Below, piece after piece: positions 1-9,022 of a stretch of DNA of 64,000 bases. Under the pieces are notes generated by a model. It did not search any database and was not told where the DNA came from. It worked only from the letters and a program-made list of their open reading frames with translations. The stretch is from Leptolyngbya sp. SIO1E4. GTDB lineage: Bacteria; Cyanobacteriota; Cyanobacteriia; Phormidesmidales; Phormidesmidaceae. The translations under genes and the position numbers were made by a program. Positions within the stretch are counted from its first letter, which is position 1. Each line of letters starts with the position of its first letter. Location: contig JAAHFU020000006.1 of the NCBI GenBank assembly GCA_010672825.2, forward strand, positions 187,549 through 251,548, in the 5' to 3' direction.

Positions 1-1
1 G

Positions 2-2707
2 ACCGCTGACCTACATCCGGTGTTGGCGGCGGTGCAGTGGATCGACTTTCGTCAAGGGGAGGGCGACTTCAACGCCAACTTTAAGGAACTGTTGCGGACG
101 TTGGAGACCGACCGCGCCCACCTGGAAGCCCACACCCGCCTAATGGTGAAGGCCCTGGAATGGGACAAAAAGCAGCGGCGCAGTGACCTGCTGCTGCGGG
201 GCGATGAGTTTGTGATCGCGGAAAACTGGCTGGTGGAAGCCTTTCAGCAGCAAAAGCAGCCGTTGCCCACACCGCTGCACAAGGATTACATTCAGGCGGG
301 ACGGGAAGCCCAGGAGCGGGAGGTCAAGCGGGAAAAGCGCCGGATTTTGGTGCTCAGGTCGCTCCTCGCGGTGATGAGTCTGGCCTTTGTGGGGGCTTCA
401 GGGGCAGGCATCTATGCCTACCGACTATGGCGTAGTGGCGAAATTGCCCAGATCGAGTCGCTAGCGAAACAGTCGAATGCGGAGTTTTTGGCGGGGCAAA
501 ACACTGATGCGTTGATTACGGCACTGGAGGCGGGACATCAGTGGGAGCAGTATCCCGAGAGCGATCGCCAATTCGTCCACCAAGTCTTGGCACAAGCCGT
601 CGATGGCATTCGCGAACTTAAAACCTTCTTAGGCGACAATTATGGAGTTGTTCGGGAGGTTGCGATTAGTCCCGATGGCAACATCATGGTTTCTGGCAGC
701 AACGACGGAGAACTCAATCTCTGGAATCGTGAAGGTAAACTGCTTCACGCTATCTCTGCCCACGAAGACGATATTCGTCAACTAGTTTTTAGCCCGGACG
801 GAGAGATACTAGCCTCAGCAAGTGATGACCAAACGGCTAAGCTTTGGACGCTTCAGGGTGAGCACCTACAAACTCTTTCAGGTCATGAGGACACTATTCG
901 AGGTTTGGGATTTAGCCCCGATGGTCAAACCCTTGTGACCTCTAGTAATGACGGTACGCTCAAACTCTGGAACCGAAGCGGTGAGCTGCTGCAGACCTTA
1001 AACGGTCATGACGGCCCCGCATGGGATCTAGCATTCAGTCCAGATGGCCAAATCATTGCCTCCCACAGCGATGAAGACAAAACCGTAAAGCTTTGGAATT
1101 GGCAAGGAGACCTCCTGCAAACCCTCTCTGGACATACTGATGAGCCCTGGAGTAAAGCCTTTAGCCCAGATGGAGAACTCATCGCGTCCAGTGGAGACGA
1201 TAAAACCGTTAGACTCTGGAGCCTTGATGGTGAGCTATTACACACGCTGACAGGCCATGAAGACACGGTGCGTCAGGTCGTTTTCAGCCCGGATGGGCAG
1301 GTACTTGCCTCGGCAAGCGAAGACAACACGGTCAAACTTTGGAGTCGAGAAGGACAGCTCATCAAAACCCTCACAGGCCATACTCAAACTGTAAATTGGA
1401 TAGGGTTTAGTCCAGATGGTCAAACACTGGTCTCCTATAGTGATGACGGCACAATCAAGCAGTGGGGACTAGATGGGACCTTATTGCAGACATTTACAGG
1501 ACACACGAGTTGGGTTGATGATGTGGCTTGGAGTCCAGATGGCCAAACGTTGGTATCGGGCGGCGGCGATCGAACTGTCAAGCTTTGGCAATTGGCAGGC
1601 AACACCTCAACTACGCTCAACGGCCACAATTCAGCTGTCAGAGTCTCCCAATATAGCCCTGATGGACAGATGGTCATTACAGGAGAACTGTATGGTTCAC
1701 TGAAATTTTGGACTGCTGATGGTGAATTGATTCATACAGTTAATGGCCACGTTGGTGATGGACTCGGCGACTTTACCGTTAGTCCAGATGGTCAACTCAT
1801 TGCCTCCATCAGCGATAGCGGGCCAGTTGCAATCCTCTGGAATGCTCAAGGGGAACTATTACACATTCTCGATGGCCACGACGGCCCCGTTGCCTATGTA
1901 GAGTTTAGCCCCGATGGAAAAACCCTCCTTACTGGCCGTGGTGGCGTCATCCGACTCTGGAATTTGGACGGAGAGCTTTTGCAGACGCTGACCAATGATG
2001 CAGAATATATTGAAGACATTGCCTTCAGTCCTGACAGTCAAACCGTGGTATCGGCTAGCAGCGATGGCCTCCTCAACATTTGGAGTATCGACGGTGAATT
2101 GCTGAGTAGTTTGAGCGATCGAGAAGAACCTTATTACGTAGTGACCTTTAGCCCTCATGGCCAGTATCTTGTTGCGGGCAATGAGGATAACACGGTGCAA
2201 CTTTGGACTGCCAACGGTGAATTGCTATACACGCTCGAAGGCCACACCGATGCAATATTAGACGTTCTCTTTAGTCCCGACGGCCAAACGATCATCTCTG
2301 CCAGCGAAGATGGCACAGTTAAATTTTGGAGTCTAGACGGTGAGCTGATGAATTCGGCTAAGGGTAAGGAGGAAGACATTTGGGAAGGAATTTGGGACAT
2401 AGCTTTGAGCCCTGACGGTGAGACGTTGGCAACCGCTGGAGAAGACCATACCGTTAAGCTCTGGTCAATGGAGGGGATACTTTTACAAACCTTAGTTGGC
2501 CACGATGGCTGGGTTTTGGATCTAGAATTCAGTCCCGACGGCAAAACCCTCGCCTCCAGTAGTTTTGATGCGACCACTATTTTATGGGACCTAGAAGCAC
2601 TAGAGTTTGACGCCCTGATGCAACGGGGCTGTGAGTGGTGGCGCGAGTATACCGAGTATCAAGACACCCCATCCGACCAACAACGCGAGATTTGCGAGGA
2701 TATTTGA
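2..2707 (+). CDS. TIR-type/WD40 repeat membrane protein, 5' truncated by window edge
   Basis: The reading frame is open to the left edge, so the N-terminus is missing. The first ~100 residues (motif WIDFRQGEGDF, then a helical stretch ending before YIQAGREAQERE) match the linker that follows the TIR domain in cyanobacterial TIR-WD40 proteins; the TIR domain itself would lie outside the window, so that part is inferred from family knowledge. A single membrane helix follows at about residues 110-134, after a basic KREKRR stretch. The rest is a run of about 16 WD40 repeats of ~41 residues, each carrying an SPDG-type turn and a KLW/FW end. The likely role is signalling or self/non-self sensing at the membrane. 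No operon partner is visible downstream; a 0.4-kb spacer follows the stop. Confidence 0.85.
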   Translation, partial: TADLHPVLAAVQWIDFRQGEGDFNANFKELLRTLETDRAHLEAHTRLMVKALEWDKKQRRSDLLLRGDEFVIAENWLVEAFQQQKQPLPTPLHKDYIQAGREAQEREVKREKRRILVLRSLLAVMSLAFVGASGAGIYAYRLWRSGEIAQIESLAKQSNAEFLAGQNTDALITALEAGHQWEQYPESDRQFVHQVLAQAVDGIRELKTFLGDNYGVVREVAISPDGNIMVSGSNDGELNLWNREGKLLHAISAHEDDIRQLVFSPDGEILASASDDQTAKLWTLQGEHLQTLSGHEDTIRGLGFSPDGQTLVTSSNDGTLKLWNRSGELLQTLNGHDGPAWDLAFSPDGQIIASHSDEDKTVKLWNWQGDLLQTLSGHTDEPWSKAFSPDGELIASSGDDKTVRLWSLDGELLHTLTGHEDTVRQVVFSPDGQVLASASEDNTVKLWSREGQLIKTLTGHTQTVNWIGFSPDGQTLVSYSDDGTIKQWGLDGTLLQTFTGHTSWVDDVAWSPDGQTLVSGGGDRTVKLWQLAGNTSTTLNGHNSAVRVSQYSPDGQMVITGELYGSLKFWTADGELIHTVNGHVGDGLGDFTVSPDGQLIASISDSGPVAILWNAQGELLHILDGHDGPVAYVEFSPDGKTLLTGRGGVIRLWNLDGELLQTLTNDAEYIEDIAFSPDSQTVVSASSDGLLNIWSIDGELLSSLSDREEPYYVVTFSPHGQYLVAGNEDNTVQLWTANGELLYTLEGHTDAILDVLFSPDGQTIISASEDGTVKFWSLDGELMNSAKGKEEDIWEGIWDIALSPDGETLATAGEDHTVKLWSMEGILLQTLVGHDGWVLDLEFSPDGKTLASSSFDATTILWDLEALEFDALMQRGCEWWREYTEYQDTPSDQQREICEDI

Positions 2708-3080
2708 GTTAGATGGCTAACCCAAGGCAATGTGCCTTATCGGCATCAAACGTTTCACCCGCACCTATCACCGCGATATCGTCACTAAGAGCTGGGCGAG
2801 GTTGAGGGCGATCGCTGTTACTTGCTGATTCCGTTGTTTTAGCAACTCGGCTCGACCTTAGAAGGGGTATCAAAAAACGGGTATGTCCAGCGGTGCTGTG
2901 AAAGCCTTGGCATCTGGCGATTGAGAGACATATGTCAAGGGTGTCAGAAAACGGTCCTTTCTGAGACACCTCCTTGGCGCAAAAGCGAAAACTTTGTTGA
3001 ATCTAAGGAAGAAAATAGGTCATTTTCATTATCTATCGCTACACTACGCCGAAAGGCACGGCGATGGGCAGGAAATACCG
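2708..3080. other. intergenic spacer with hairpin
   Basis: No convincing gene. At 2940-2970 an imperfect inverted repeat, GGTGTCAGAAA and TTTCTGAGACACC with a 2-nt bulge, can form a hairpin. No T-tract follows, so it is not a clear rho-independent terminator. The 12-mer TTTCTGAGACAC recurs, inverted, near 36945, which suggests a remnant of an insertion-sequence end. Confidence 0.4.
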
Positions 3081-3272
3081 ATGAGCGAGCAAACTACACT
3101 GGTGGCCTTTCTGTCAAAGGAGTTGGGAGTTCCGACAGAGGCGATCACCCTAGGTTTGAAGAAGTCAGCATCGATGCCCAACCTCTTACCGATGGTGCTT
3201 TGGCAGTATGGGTTTGTGACCATCCATCAGCTCAACCAGATTTTTGATTGGCTGGAGACGAGCGCTGGCTAG
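3081..3272 (+). CDS. DUF2949 small protein
   Basis: A 63-residue protein beginning MSEQTTLVAFLSKELGVP and ending with a QLDRIFDWLE-type tail (here QLNQIFDWLETSAG). The pattern of a short helix, then LPMVLWQYGFVT, then the FDWLE end, is that of the cyanobacterial DUF2949 family, whose function is unknown. An upstream in-frame ATG exists at 2994, but the start at 3081 has AGGA about 9 nt upstream and matches the usual family length. The stop overlaps the end of the convergent HNH pseudogene by 4 nt. Confidence 0.8.
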   Translation: MSEQTTLVAFLSKELGVPTEAITLGLKKSASMPNLLPMVLWQYGFVTIHQLNQIFDWLETSAG

Positions 3273-3808
3273 AACGACATCCATTTTTCACCTCTGTTTT
3301 CACTGACGATAGTTTGCCAATGCCTTGATGCCAGGTGCCTTGAGGCATTACTGGAAGGCACAGCCTTCTTTGGGCGCATCCCCTTGGTAAGGCAAGCTGA
3401 AGGGGGCGATTTGCCTGGGCAAGAGTGACAACTGTAAGCCATCATCGGCTTGCGGAGTTGTCCATAAAATTCGGCTTTAAGCCGCTTCTGAGTGGCGCGA
3501 AAACGAGCGTCAAACCGGAGATGACACACAGTACAGAGCGCTTTGAGGTTGCTGCGATCTTGATTGCTAGGCTGCTGATCGAGATGGGCGACGGTCAGCA
3601 GGTAGCGTCTGGGAGCCTCGGCAAAGTCGGCTGGGGGAGAGGGATGAGACTGTCGCCAAACTTGAATGCGCTTCAGGCAATCGGTCAGTGGCTCACGCGG
3701 CTGTCGGCAGGGTCGCTGTCAGCGCTCACAACACCAGTTAGCGTCCTGTTTGACCTGGGCCGCGATGGCTCCCCAATTTTCGGGATACCGTTCTCGAATG
3801 ATTGGCAT
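3269..3808 (-). pseudogene. HNH endonuclease pseudogene (in-frame TGA)
   Basis: On the minus strand from ATG 3808 the frame encodes MPIIRERYPENWGAIA, then NWCCER, then a TGA stop at 3719-3721, and continues in the same frame with RPCRQPREPL, a TVAHLDQQPSNQDRSNLKAL block and CTVCHLRFDARF. The last two are the HNH core (H-L-D, N, C-x-x-C-H). The TGA sits where the second Cys of a C-x-x-C pair is expected, so a single TGC-to-TGA change is the simplest explanation. Full length would be about 179 codons, normal for small cyanobacterial HNH proteins. It could be a homing-type nuclease or a host nuclease; it is inactive unless the stop is suppressed. Confidence 0.75.
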
Positions 3809-4268
3809 CGCATTAGCTCCATCACCGCAGGCGTTTTAAGATACCGACTCAGCTTGTAGCATCTCACAGGATATCGTATGGGAACCATGCTGAGCCGTGA
3901 GGCTGTCAAGGAGCACGTTCTCAATTCAACCGTATTCGCCCCAAGAACGTTTGACTTGATTCGAGTGTGGTGAGGCGGCCAACGGCCTCTGTGGCAATTT
4001 CATAGCAGCCTAATTTAATGAAATGACGGGGACAGCCTCCGTGACAAGGATCACATTTGACCCAAAGTTCATGGGACTGGAGGGTTAATCCACGATTTGA
4101 TGAACTTGCTGAAAACAGGGTTTCTTGAATCTTGTTTTCAGAGGAAGCTAGGGATGTCGAGCAACATCGGCAACTATACAGAATGTTTTATGCCAAACCG
4201 CCCCTGGTGCCCAGCGCATCGGGGGCTATTGATTGCGCTGGGCTTGCTGTCCCGTTTCTACCGAAAAG
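3809..4268. other. non-coding stretch with hairpin
   Basis: No supported gene. A perfect 9-bp stem (CTGAAAACA at 4109-4117, TGTTTTCAG at 4133-4141) with a 15-nt loop is present. It has no T-tract and may be a relic of a mobile element end. Confidence 0.35.
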
Positions 4269-4418
4269 ATGAACGATTTAGGCGAGCTCACCCAGCAACA
4301 AGCCAGTTATGCGGACCTGGTTGCTTGGATGCAAAAACGAGAGTCCTTCAGTTATCTACAAGCCTGTCTCAAAATCAATGAGGCGTTGCAACGCTATCGA
4401 TCGCAGCATTCAATCTAG
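4269..4418 (+). CDS. small hypothetical protein
   Basis: A 49-codon frame starting MNDLGELTQQQASYADL and ending ALQRYRSQHSI, with amphipathic helical character. There is no strong ribosome binding site and no family that I recognise. It may be a remnant of a larger gene, since it lies between a pseudogene and a transposon. Confidence 0.35.
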   Translation: MNDLGELTQQQASYADLVAWMQKRESFSYLQACLKINEALQRYRSQHSI

Positions 4419-4675
4419 TATGTGGGTTTAGTTATCAAATGAGCTGGAGTGGTTGCTGCGCCGGGCAAATTGTCAGAGGCCCTAGTGATCTGCTCAGAGC
4501 TTTTCAGACTGTCTGAGGTGGCTAGCGCTGTTCAGACAATAAGCCCCCGATCCAAGCGATCAGAGGCAGCGTGGCAGGAGAGAAAAGTGCATGGCTCAGC
4601 GTACCTGTTAAAGCAAAGTAAGACTGTTAGCAGCTAGCCAAATGTTCATTGACACAGTCGTTGGCGCAGCCACTT

Positions 4676-6032
4676 CTAAGAAACTTCTTTCGAAGCGGTC
4701 ATAGGGGTCAGCTGAAAGCCCAGTTGACTCGCCCGCTTCTCCAAGTTCTTCAGGACTCGCTGTTGATACTGCTGCTCATAGTAGTCCACTCCTGGGTCTT
4801 CATAGCGCTCCCCGGTGACCCATAAGCGGTAAAAGATCCGCGCTAGTTTGTGGGCCGTAGCAGTAATGGCCTTGGGCGGTCCAAGACGAGAACGGATACG
4901 TCGATAAAATGCTCCGAGGGCAGTATGGCTATTGGCCAGCGAATGGGCCGCGATGCGGAAGGCGGTCGCTGCTCGGTTGCTCACTTTACGGGTTTTCGAA
5001 CTCAGAATTTTACCGCCGCTAATGCGACTGCCAGGGCACAGCCCGAGCCAGGAGACAAAATGCTTCACCGAGGGAAATCGGGTCGGGTCAAGGCCAATTT
5101 CTGACAGGATCGTCTGCACGCTAAGGGCTTCAAGACCATCAATCTGAGTAAAGTCAACTCCACTGATGCGATAGAGATGTGCCCGTAAGTCGAAGGCAGG
5201 GGCATTGCGGCTCGGCTTACGTCCCTTGGGTCGAGGCGACAACGGTTCATCCGATTCAGGCTGACTTTCAAATTGAGACAGACACTGCTCAATCTGCTGG
5301 TCACATCGCTGAATCTGCTCTCGGTAAATGTCATACAGCTGCACTTCTTGCTGCAGGACAAACAGATGTTCAGCACGATAATCGCCCTGTAACGCCGCTG
5401 CAATCTCAGCGACACTGCGTTTGGCTCCGGGGGTCTTTTAAGGCCGCCAAACGTTCAGGGTCTCGTTCTCCCGACAAAATTGTACGGATAATCCGCATCC
5501 CGGTGACCCCGGTGATGTCACTCACCACGCGGTTCAGTTGCAGATTCATCTCGACCAATGCCTTCTGCATCCGCTGAATATGGACACTGGCACTTTGAGT
5601 CAGGCGTTCTCGCTGTCGCACATAGCTCCGGAGCACGCAGATTTGGTCCTCGGGTCGAAATGACCCAGACAGTAAGCCATAGCTATGCAGCTGTTGTAAC
5701 CACTGGCAATCCAAGACATCGCTTTTACGGCCTGGGACCGTTTTGACGTAGTGAGCGTTGACGAGACGAACCTCAAAGCCCTGTGTTTCGAGAATTTGGA
5801 ATACTGGAATCCAGTAGACCCCGGTCGATTCCATCGCCACTGTCGTGACCGCGCACTCTTTGAGCCAAGCCGCCATGGCATACAAATCAGCTGTAAAGCA
5901 ACTGAACTTACGCACTGATGGGGAAGCTGTCCCCGCTCCTACACTGACCCAATGGGCGTCACTGCCGATATCGATGCCTGCTGCATGAGGATGAATTTGG
6001 TGAATTGTCTGGCTATCAAGTGAATCGGCCAT
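4676..6032 (-). pseudogene. IS110-family transposase, frameshifted
   Basis: The N-terminal part (6032 to 5406) has the RuvC-like DEDD fold: AGIDIGSDAHWVSVG, the E in VAMESTGVYW, and PGRKSDVLDCQWLQQLHSYG. The C-terminal part (5344 to 4676) carries the Tnp_20 region with IDGLEALSVQTILSEIG, FVSWLGLCPGSRISGGK and the TRKVSNRAA block that holds the catalytic Ser of the family. The two parts join by a +1 shift at about 5430: the upstream frame reads LKDPRSQTQCR then stop, while the next frame gives AKRSVAEIAAALQGDY, which is the expected continuation. Ribosome site AGAGG precedes the ATG. Either one inserted base has killed the gene, or it is a sequencing error. Confidence 0.85.
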
Positions 6033-6088
6033 CAGAACCTCTCAACGCGATGAAGGTGCTCTGACCTGGGACGGTTACAAAAGACTCT

Positions 6089-6275
6089 TCTAAACGGGAT
6101 AAGACCAGAGGTCCTTCGCCACTGCTATCACCATGGCTCCCAGAACTATGCTCCGGATCAGGCACTCAGGCACCAGTGGGGCTGCAGTCTTAACTGTCAG
6201 AACACAGCAGCACCTTAGCAGGGCTGACCAGGTTTCTTCCGTCATTCACGCAGCACTTTGGGCTGAGTTAGTTGC
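6089..6275 (-). ncRNA. candidate IS110 bridge-RNA unit (first of three)
   Basis: IS110-group elements are known to encode a structured bridge RNA in the end upstream of the transposase. Each unit here can form at least two stems: CCACTG 6119-6124 with CAGTGG 6174-6179, enclosing ~49 nt, and GCTGC 6181-6185 with GCAGC 6207-6211, enclosing ~21 nt. Large loops on short stems fit the target- and donor-binding loops of a bridge RNA. The assignment is inferred from position, size and structure; no guide was matched to ends because the ends are unknown. Confidence 0.4.
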
Positions 6276-6651
6276 TCTAAACGGGATAAGACCAGAGGTC
6301 CTTCGCCACTGCTATCACCATGGCTCCCAGAACTATGCTCCGGATCAGGCACTCAGGCACCAGTGGGGCTGCAGTCTTAACTGTCAGAACACAGCAGCAC
6401 CTTAGCAGGGCTGACCAGGTTTCTTCCGTCATTCACGCAGCACTTTGGGCTGAGTTAGTTGCTCTAAACGGGATAAGACCAGAGGTCCTTCGCCACTGCT
6501 ATCACCATGGCTCCCAGAACTATGCTCCGGATCAGGCACTCAGGCACCAGTGGGGCTGCAGTCTTAACTGTCAGAACACAGCAGCACCTTAGCAGGGCTG
6601 ACCTAGGTTTCTTCCGTCATTCACGCAGCACTTTGGGCTGAGTTAGTTGCT
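6089..6651. repeat. three tandem 187-bp units upstream of IS110 transposase
   Basis: The same 187-bp unit occurs at 6089, 6276 and 6463. Units 1 and 2 are identical by eye; unit 3 has one inserted T (GACCTAGG against GACCAGG). The array starts 57 bp upstream of the transposase ATG. One unit plus the 57-bp leader is about 244 bp, a normal size for the non-coding left end of an IS110 element. A 90-codon open frame repeats with the same period, but it runs across unit borders and has no coding features, so the array is non-coding. Confidence 0.95.
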
Positions 6652-6656
6652 CCACT

Positions 6657-6710
6657 GGAGAATCGCGGGTGCTTCAAACGATGATCAATACACCAATCTG
6701 GGAGCCATAA
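6657..6710 (+). pseudogene. 3' remnant of small gene family (copy truncated at IS110)
   Basis: Codons for GESRVLQTMINTPIWEP then TAA. This matches the C-terminus of the intact gene at 37670-37981 (ERRSRAIQAMLDAPMWEP) and a second remnant at 8731. The 5' part is missing, cut off at the repeat array. Confidence 0.6.
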
Positions 6711-6722
6711 ATGCTGATAGTC

Positions 6723-8447
6723 CTAGGAATCGGTAAAATTTATCCGCCAAATCCCGGCTGCTACATCCGCCAGATGCTTCTGTCGTGCCTCAATTTTCGT
6801 CTCATCCCAGGTTTCATAGCGCTCGGCGATCGCTTTCGTAATTTGAAAATCACTCGTCTCATAAACCGCTCGTTTGGCGGCATAGCCCGCATTACCCAGG
6901 TCTCGATTGCGATGAGTTTCGAGGGGAATCATATTGCCTAGACGATAAATTAGACGGTTTTGCTTGGCCTCTTCAATGTAGGCCCAGTCTTCTGAGGGGT
7001 TTTCCGGCAAGATATGCTCCAGGCTGTAGGTCGCACTTTCCAAGTCGAAGTCTTGCCCCGACCGCTGCCGCTCGATTTCAAAGAGGATGTAGCGCACAAC
7101 CTTCTTGTTCCGACTACTGGTTGTGCGGAGCTCTTTTTCTGAGAAGGCCCCTTTAAACTGGCGATCGTCTGGATAGACCCGTTGCAGGGCGGCTTGGACG
7201 GCTTGGTAGCTGCCATAGGTACCATCAGAGACTTTCCAGGCGATTTCGTTGTAAAGCGTCTCCTGTTCATGGGTCGGCAAGTTGCAGATGACGTTATATC
7301 GCAGCGAGATCACCGCGATAGCCCGGAGAATGCGCGTAAATGAGGCGCGTTCAGCATCAAAGAAGCGTTGGTAACAGGCGAGCAGCATCGCTAGCGGCTG
7401 GCGCACGCCAAACATCACCAGTTGCTTCAGCGCTTGGCGCTCATCTAACGGCCACCGAGCGTCTTGGGGATCGCGCAAGGCCGAGTAAATATCGGCACAG
7501 TAGTCGAGATCCCGCACCAGGGTAAAAGCCCCTTCGCGGGTCGTAATGTGTCGGCGAATCGCCTTAAACAGGTCGGTCTTACGCACCAACCGATTGCGGC
7601 TGTTCCAAAAGACTCGCAGGAACTCTGGAAAGCTTTCACTGCCTAGCAAGCCCACAATGCGCTCCCACCGATCTTCCAGAGACTGGATTTCCGTTTCATG
7701 CGTTGCGCCAGTGCTAATCAGGGAAAACAAGTAGTTCTTCAATAGGTCGGTGGCGGAAAGGCGAACGCCTCGGGCATTGAGGGTTTCAAAGACCTTAAAG
7801 GCATTTAGCTCATCGGTAACGGTAATGACCGTGAAGAATAGTTTATCCACCAGGGAATCAATAAACGCCGCAAAATTCTGGCCACTGTCAGGGTGCATCC
7901 CCAAGCGGGCTTTGAGGCGATCTTTGAACCAAGCAAACGCTTTGCGGAGTTGGTGTTCTGAAGCATTCAGGCCTCGTTGGGGAATGCGTTCTAGGGGCAC
8001 AAGATAAGTTTGATAAAAGCGATTGTTATGACGGTTGAGCTCCAGCTTAGAACGGGGGACCAGGCTCACGGGATCCACATAGCCGATGTAGCTATTTTGG
8101 AGCTGCTCTTGACGGCGACGGTTATTATCAGCCTCCAGGTCGGCAGCAACGAGATCGTCAAGGTAAGACAAACCCGCCAAAACCATAATGCTGATAGTGG
8201 TCATTCGCTGCTGCCCATCAATGATGTCAAAGCGCTTGCTATCAGATGATTGCAACACCAGATAACCCATATAGTGAGCGGGTTCACCCTCTTCTTCGAA
8301 AAGGCCAAGAATGTCTTGCCAAAGATCATCCCATTCGTCTTCACCCCAGGAATAATCTCGCTGAAAAGGGGGAACGTGATAAGTGAGGCCGTTACCAAGG
8401 AGTTGCCGGAAGGTGGAGTTTGTCGTGTTGAAGTTCATGGTCGCCAT
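6723..8447 (-). CDS. GmrSD-like DUF262/DUF1524 restriction-type protein
   Basis: A 574-residue protein. The N-terminal DUF262 (ParB/sulfiredoxin-like nucleotide-binding) domain has [19 protein letters not shown] and the hallmark [12 protein letters not shown], about residues 15-95. The C-terminal DUF1524 region has the HNH-type nuclease signature [15 protein letters not shown] followed by [12 protein letters not shown]. This single-chain arrangement is that of type IV, modification-dependent restriction enzymes such as GmrSD, which cut DNA carrying glucosylated or otherwise modified bases. The ATG at 8447 was chosen over the in-frame ATG at 8468 because AGGAAG lies about 8 nt upstream. It stands alone between a transposon and a cassette-like region. 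Confidence 0.85.
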   Translation of the reverse strand: MATMNFNTTNSTFRQLLGNGLTYHVPPFQRDYSWGEDEWDDLWQDILGLFEEEGEPAHYMGYLVLQSSDSKRFDIIDGQQRMTTISIMVLAGLSYLDDLVAADLEADNNRRRQEQLQNSYIGYVDPVSLVPRSKLELNRHNNRFYQTYLVPLERIPQRGLNASEHQLRKAFAWFKDRLKARLGMHPDSGQNFAAFIDSLVDKLFFTVITVTDELNAFKVFETLNARGVRLSATDLLKNYLFSLISTGATHETEIQSLEDRWERIVGLLGSESFPEFLRVFWNSRNRLVRKTDLFKAIRRHITTREGAFTLVRDLDYCADIYSALRDPQDARWPLDERQALKQLVMFGVRQPLAMLLACYQRFFDAERASFTRILRAIAVISLRYNVICNLPTHEQETLYNEIAWKVSDGTYGSYQAVQAALQRVYPDDRQFKGAFSEKELRTTSSRNKKVVRYILFEIERQRSGQDFDLESATYSLEHILPENPSEDWAYIEEAKQNRLIYRLGNMIPLETHRNRDLGNAGYAAKRAVYETSDFQITKAIAERYETWDETKIEARQKHLADVAAGIWRINFTDS

Positions 8448-8916
8448 TGGCCATCTTCCTGGGCTCATTTAAGCCAGTTGCTGATAGATAAACATATCGG
8501 TAAGTCATCAGCGCTTGTAGCTTACGGTCGGCTAACTTCATGCTAGTGACTTCTCATCTGGGGCATGGATCGTACAGCAACTAGAGTAAGGCTACTATGC
8601 AGCCGCCGCTTAAAGACTTTAGACGGAAATAGAATTTTTGGACTGGAGTGGCGATCGCCCGTCAAAGCATTCACTGATATCAGCCTCTTAGAACCATTCT
8701 TTGTCGTTCGGTTTTTATCAGCCAAACGACGGGCGATCGCGGGCAATTCAGGCGATTCTCAATGCACCGATTTGGAAGCCATGAGAGATAGGGGAATTAT
8801 CACAAACTATTGCTTTTGAGCTACCTTTTGAAAATCTTGAATTTCCGTTTCTTCTGATTTGTCCAACCTCAGTCTGATGGAGGATCGTTTGCCGCTTCGG
8901 GTCAACCATTCGCCTA
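8448..8916. other. intergenic region with inverted repeat and gene remnant
   Basis: No intact gene. GTCGTTCGG (8703-8711) and CCAAACGAC (8722-8730) form an inverted repeat. It is followed directly by codons 8731-8784, which match the C-terminus of the gene at 37670. The rest shows nothing I can assign. Confidence 0.5.
8731..8784 (+). pseudogene. internally deleted copy of the 37670 gene family
   Basis: Codons give GRSRAIQAILNAPIWKP then TGA, which aligns with the last residues of the intact protein at 37670-37981. The sequence just before (CCAAACGAC) equals the bases that precede the ATG of the intact gene. This copy therefore looks like an internal deletion that joined the upstream inverted repeat to the 3' end. 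Confidence 0.5.
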
Positions 8917-9006
8917 GCTTTAACGTTGCCCGTCACCCGCCGCAAATAGCCTTCGTTGCATAACCGATTAATTCTCGGCGGTCGGCGTGCAAGGGCATTG
9001 TTATGG
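8917..9006 (-). other. attC-like recombination site A
   Basis: Read on the minus strand: CCATAACAATGCCC, a variable centre, then GGGCAACGTTAAAGC. The arms pair as GCCC, CAC, CCG, CC against GG, CGG, GTG, GGGC, leaving single unpaired bases between blocks on one arm only. Such extrahelical bases and the TAACAA/GTTA ends are the hallmark of integron attC sites. The site starts 17 bp after the stop of the ASCH-wHTH gene, where an attC is expected in a cassette. It aligns with site B at 11188 over its whole length. Confidence 0.6.
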
Positions 9007-9022
9007 AGCTTTGCTAATTATC

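Larger units (their letters stand above)
4676..6651 (-). mobile_element. IS110-family insertion element (degenerate)
   Basis: Includes a frameshifted IS110-type transposase and its upstream non-coding end, expanded into tandem repeats. IS110 elements usually lack terminal inverted repeats, so exact ends cannot be set from one copy; the limits given are the transposase stop and the end of the third repeat unit. Immediately beyond the right limit (from 6657) lies the 3' end of a small gene that occurs full length at 37670, so the insertion or a linked deletion truncated that gene. Confidence 0.7.

Noticed and set aside
1859-2577. Minus-strand frames opposite the WD40 gene
   Set aside because: They arise from the periodic WD40 sequence and show no independent coding signal.
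5400-5440. Programmed frameshift in the IS110 transposase
   Set aside because: No slippery A or T run lies at the shift, and the family does not normally need one; a simple indel is more likely.
6133-6592. Two identical 90-codon frames in the tandem repeat
   Set aside because: They only reflect the 187-bp period (not a multiple of 3), run across unit borders and have no family likeness; the array is non-coding.
6089-6651. CRISPR array
   Set aside because: Units are 187 bp and contiguous with no unique spacers; there are no cas genes in the window.
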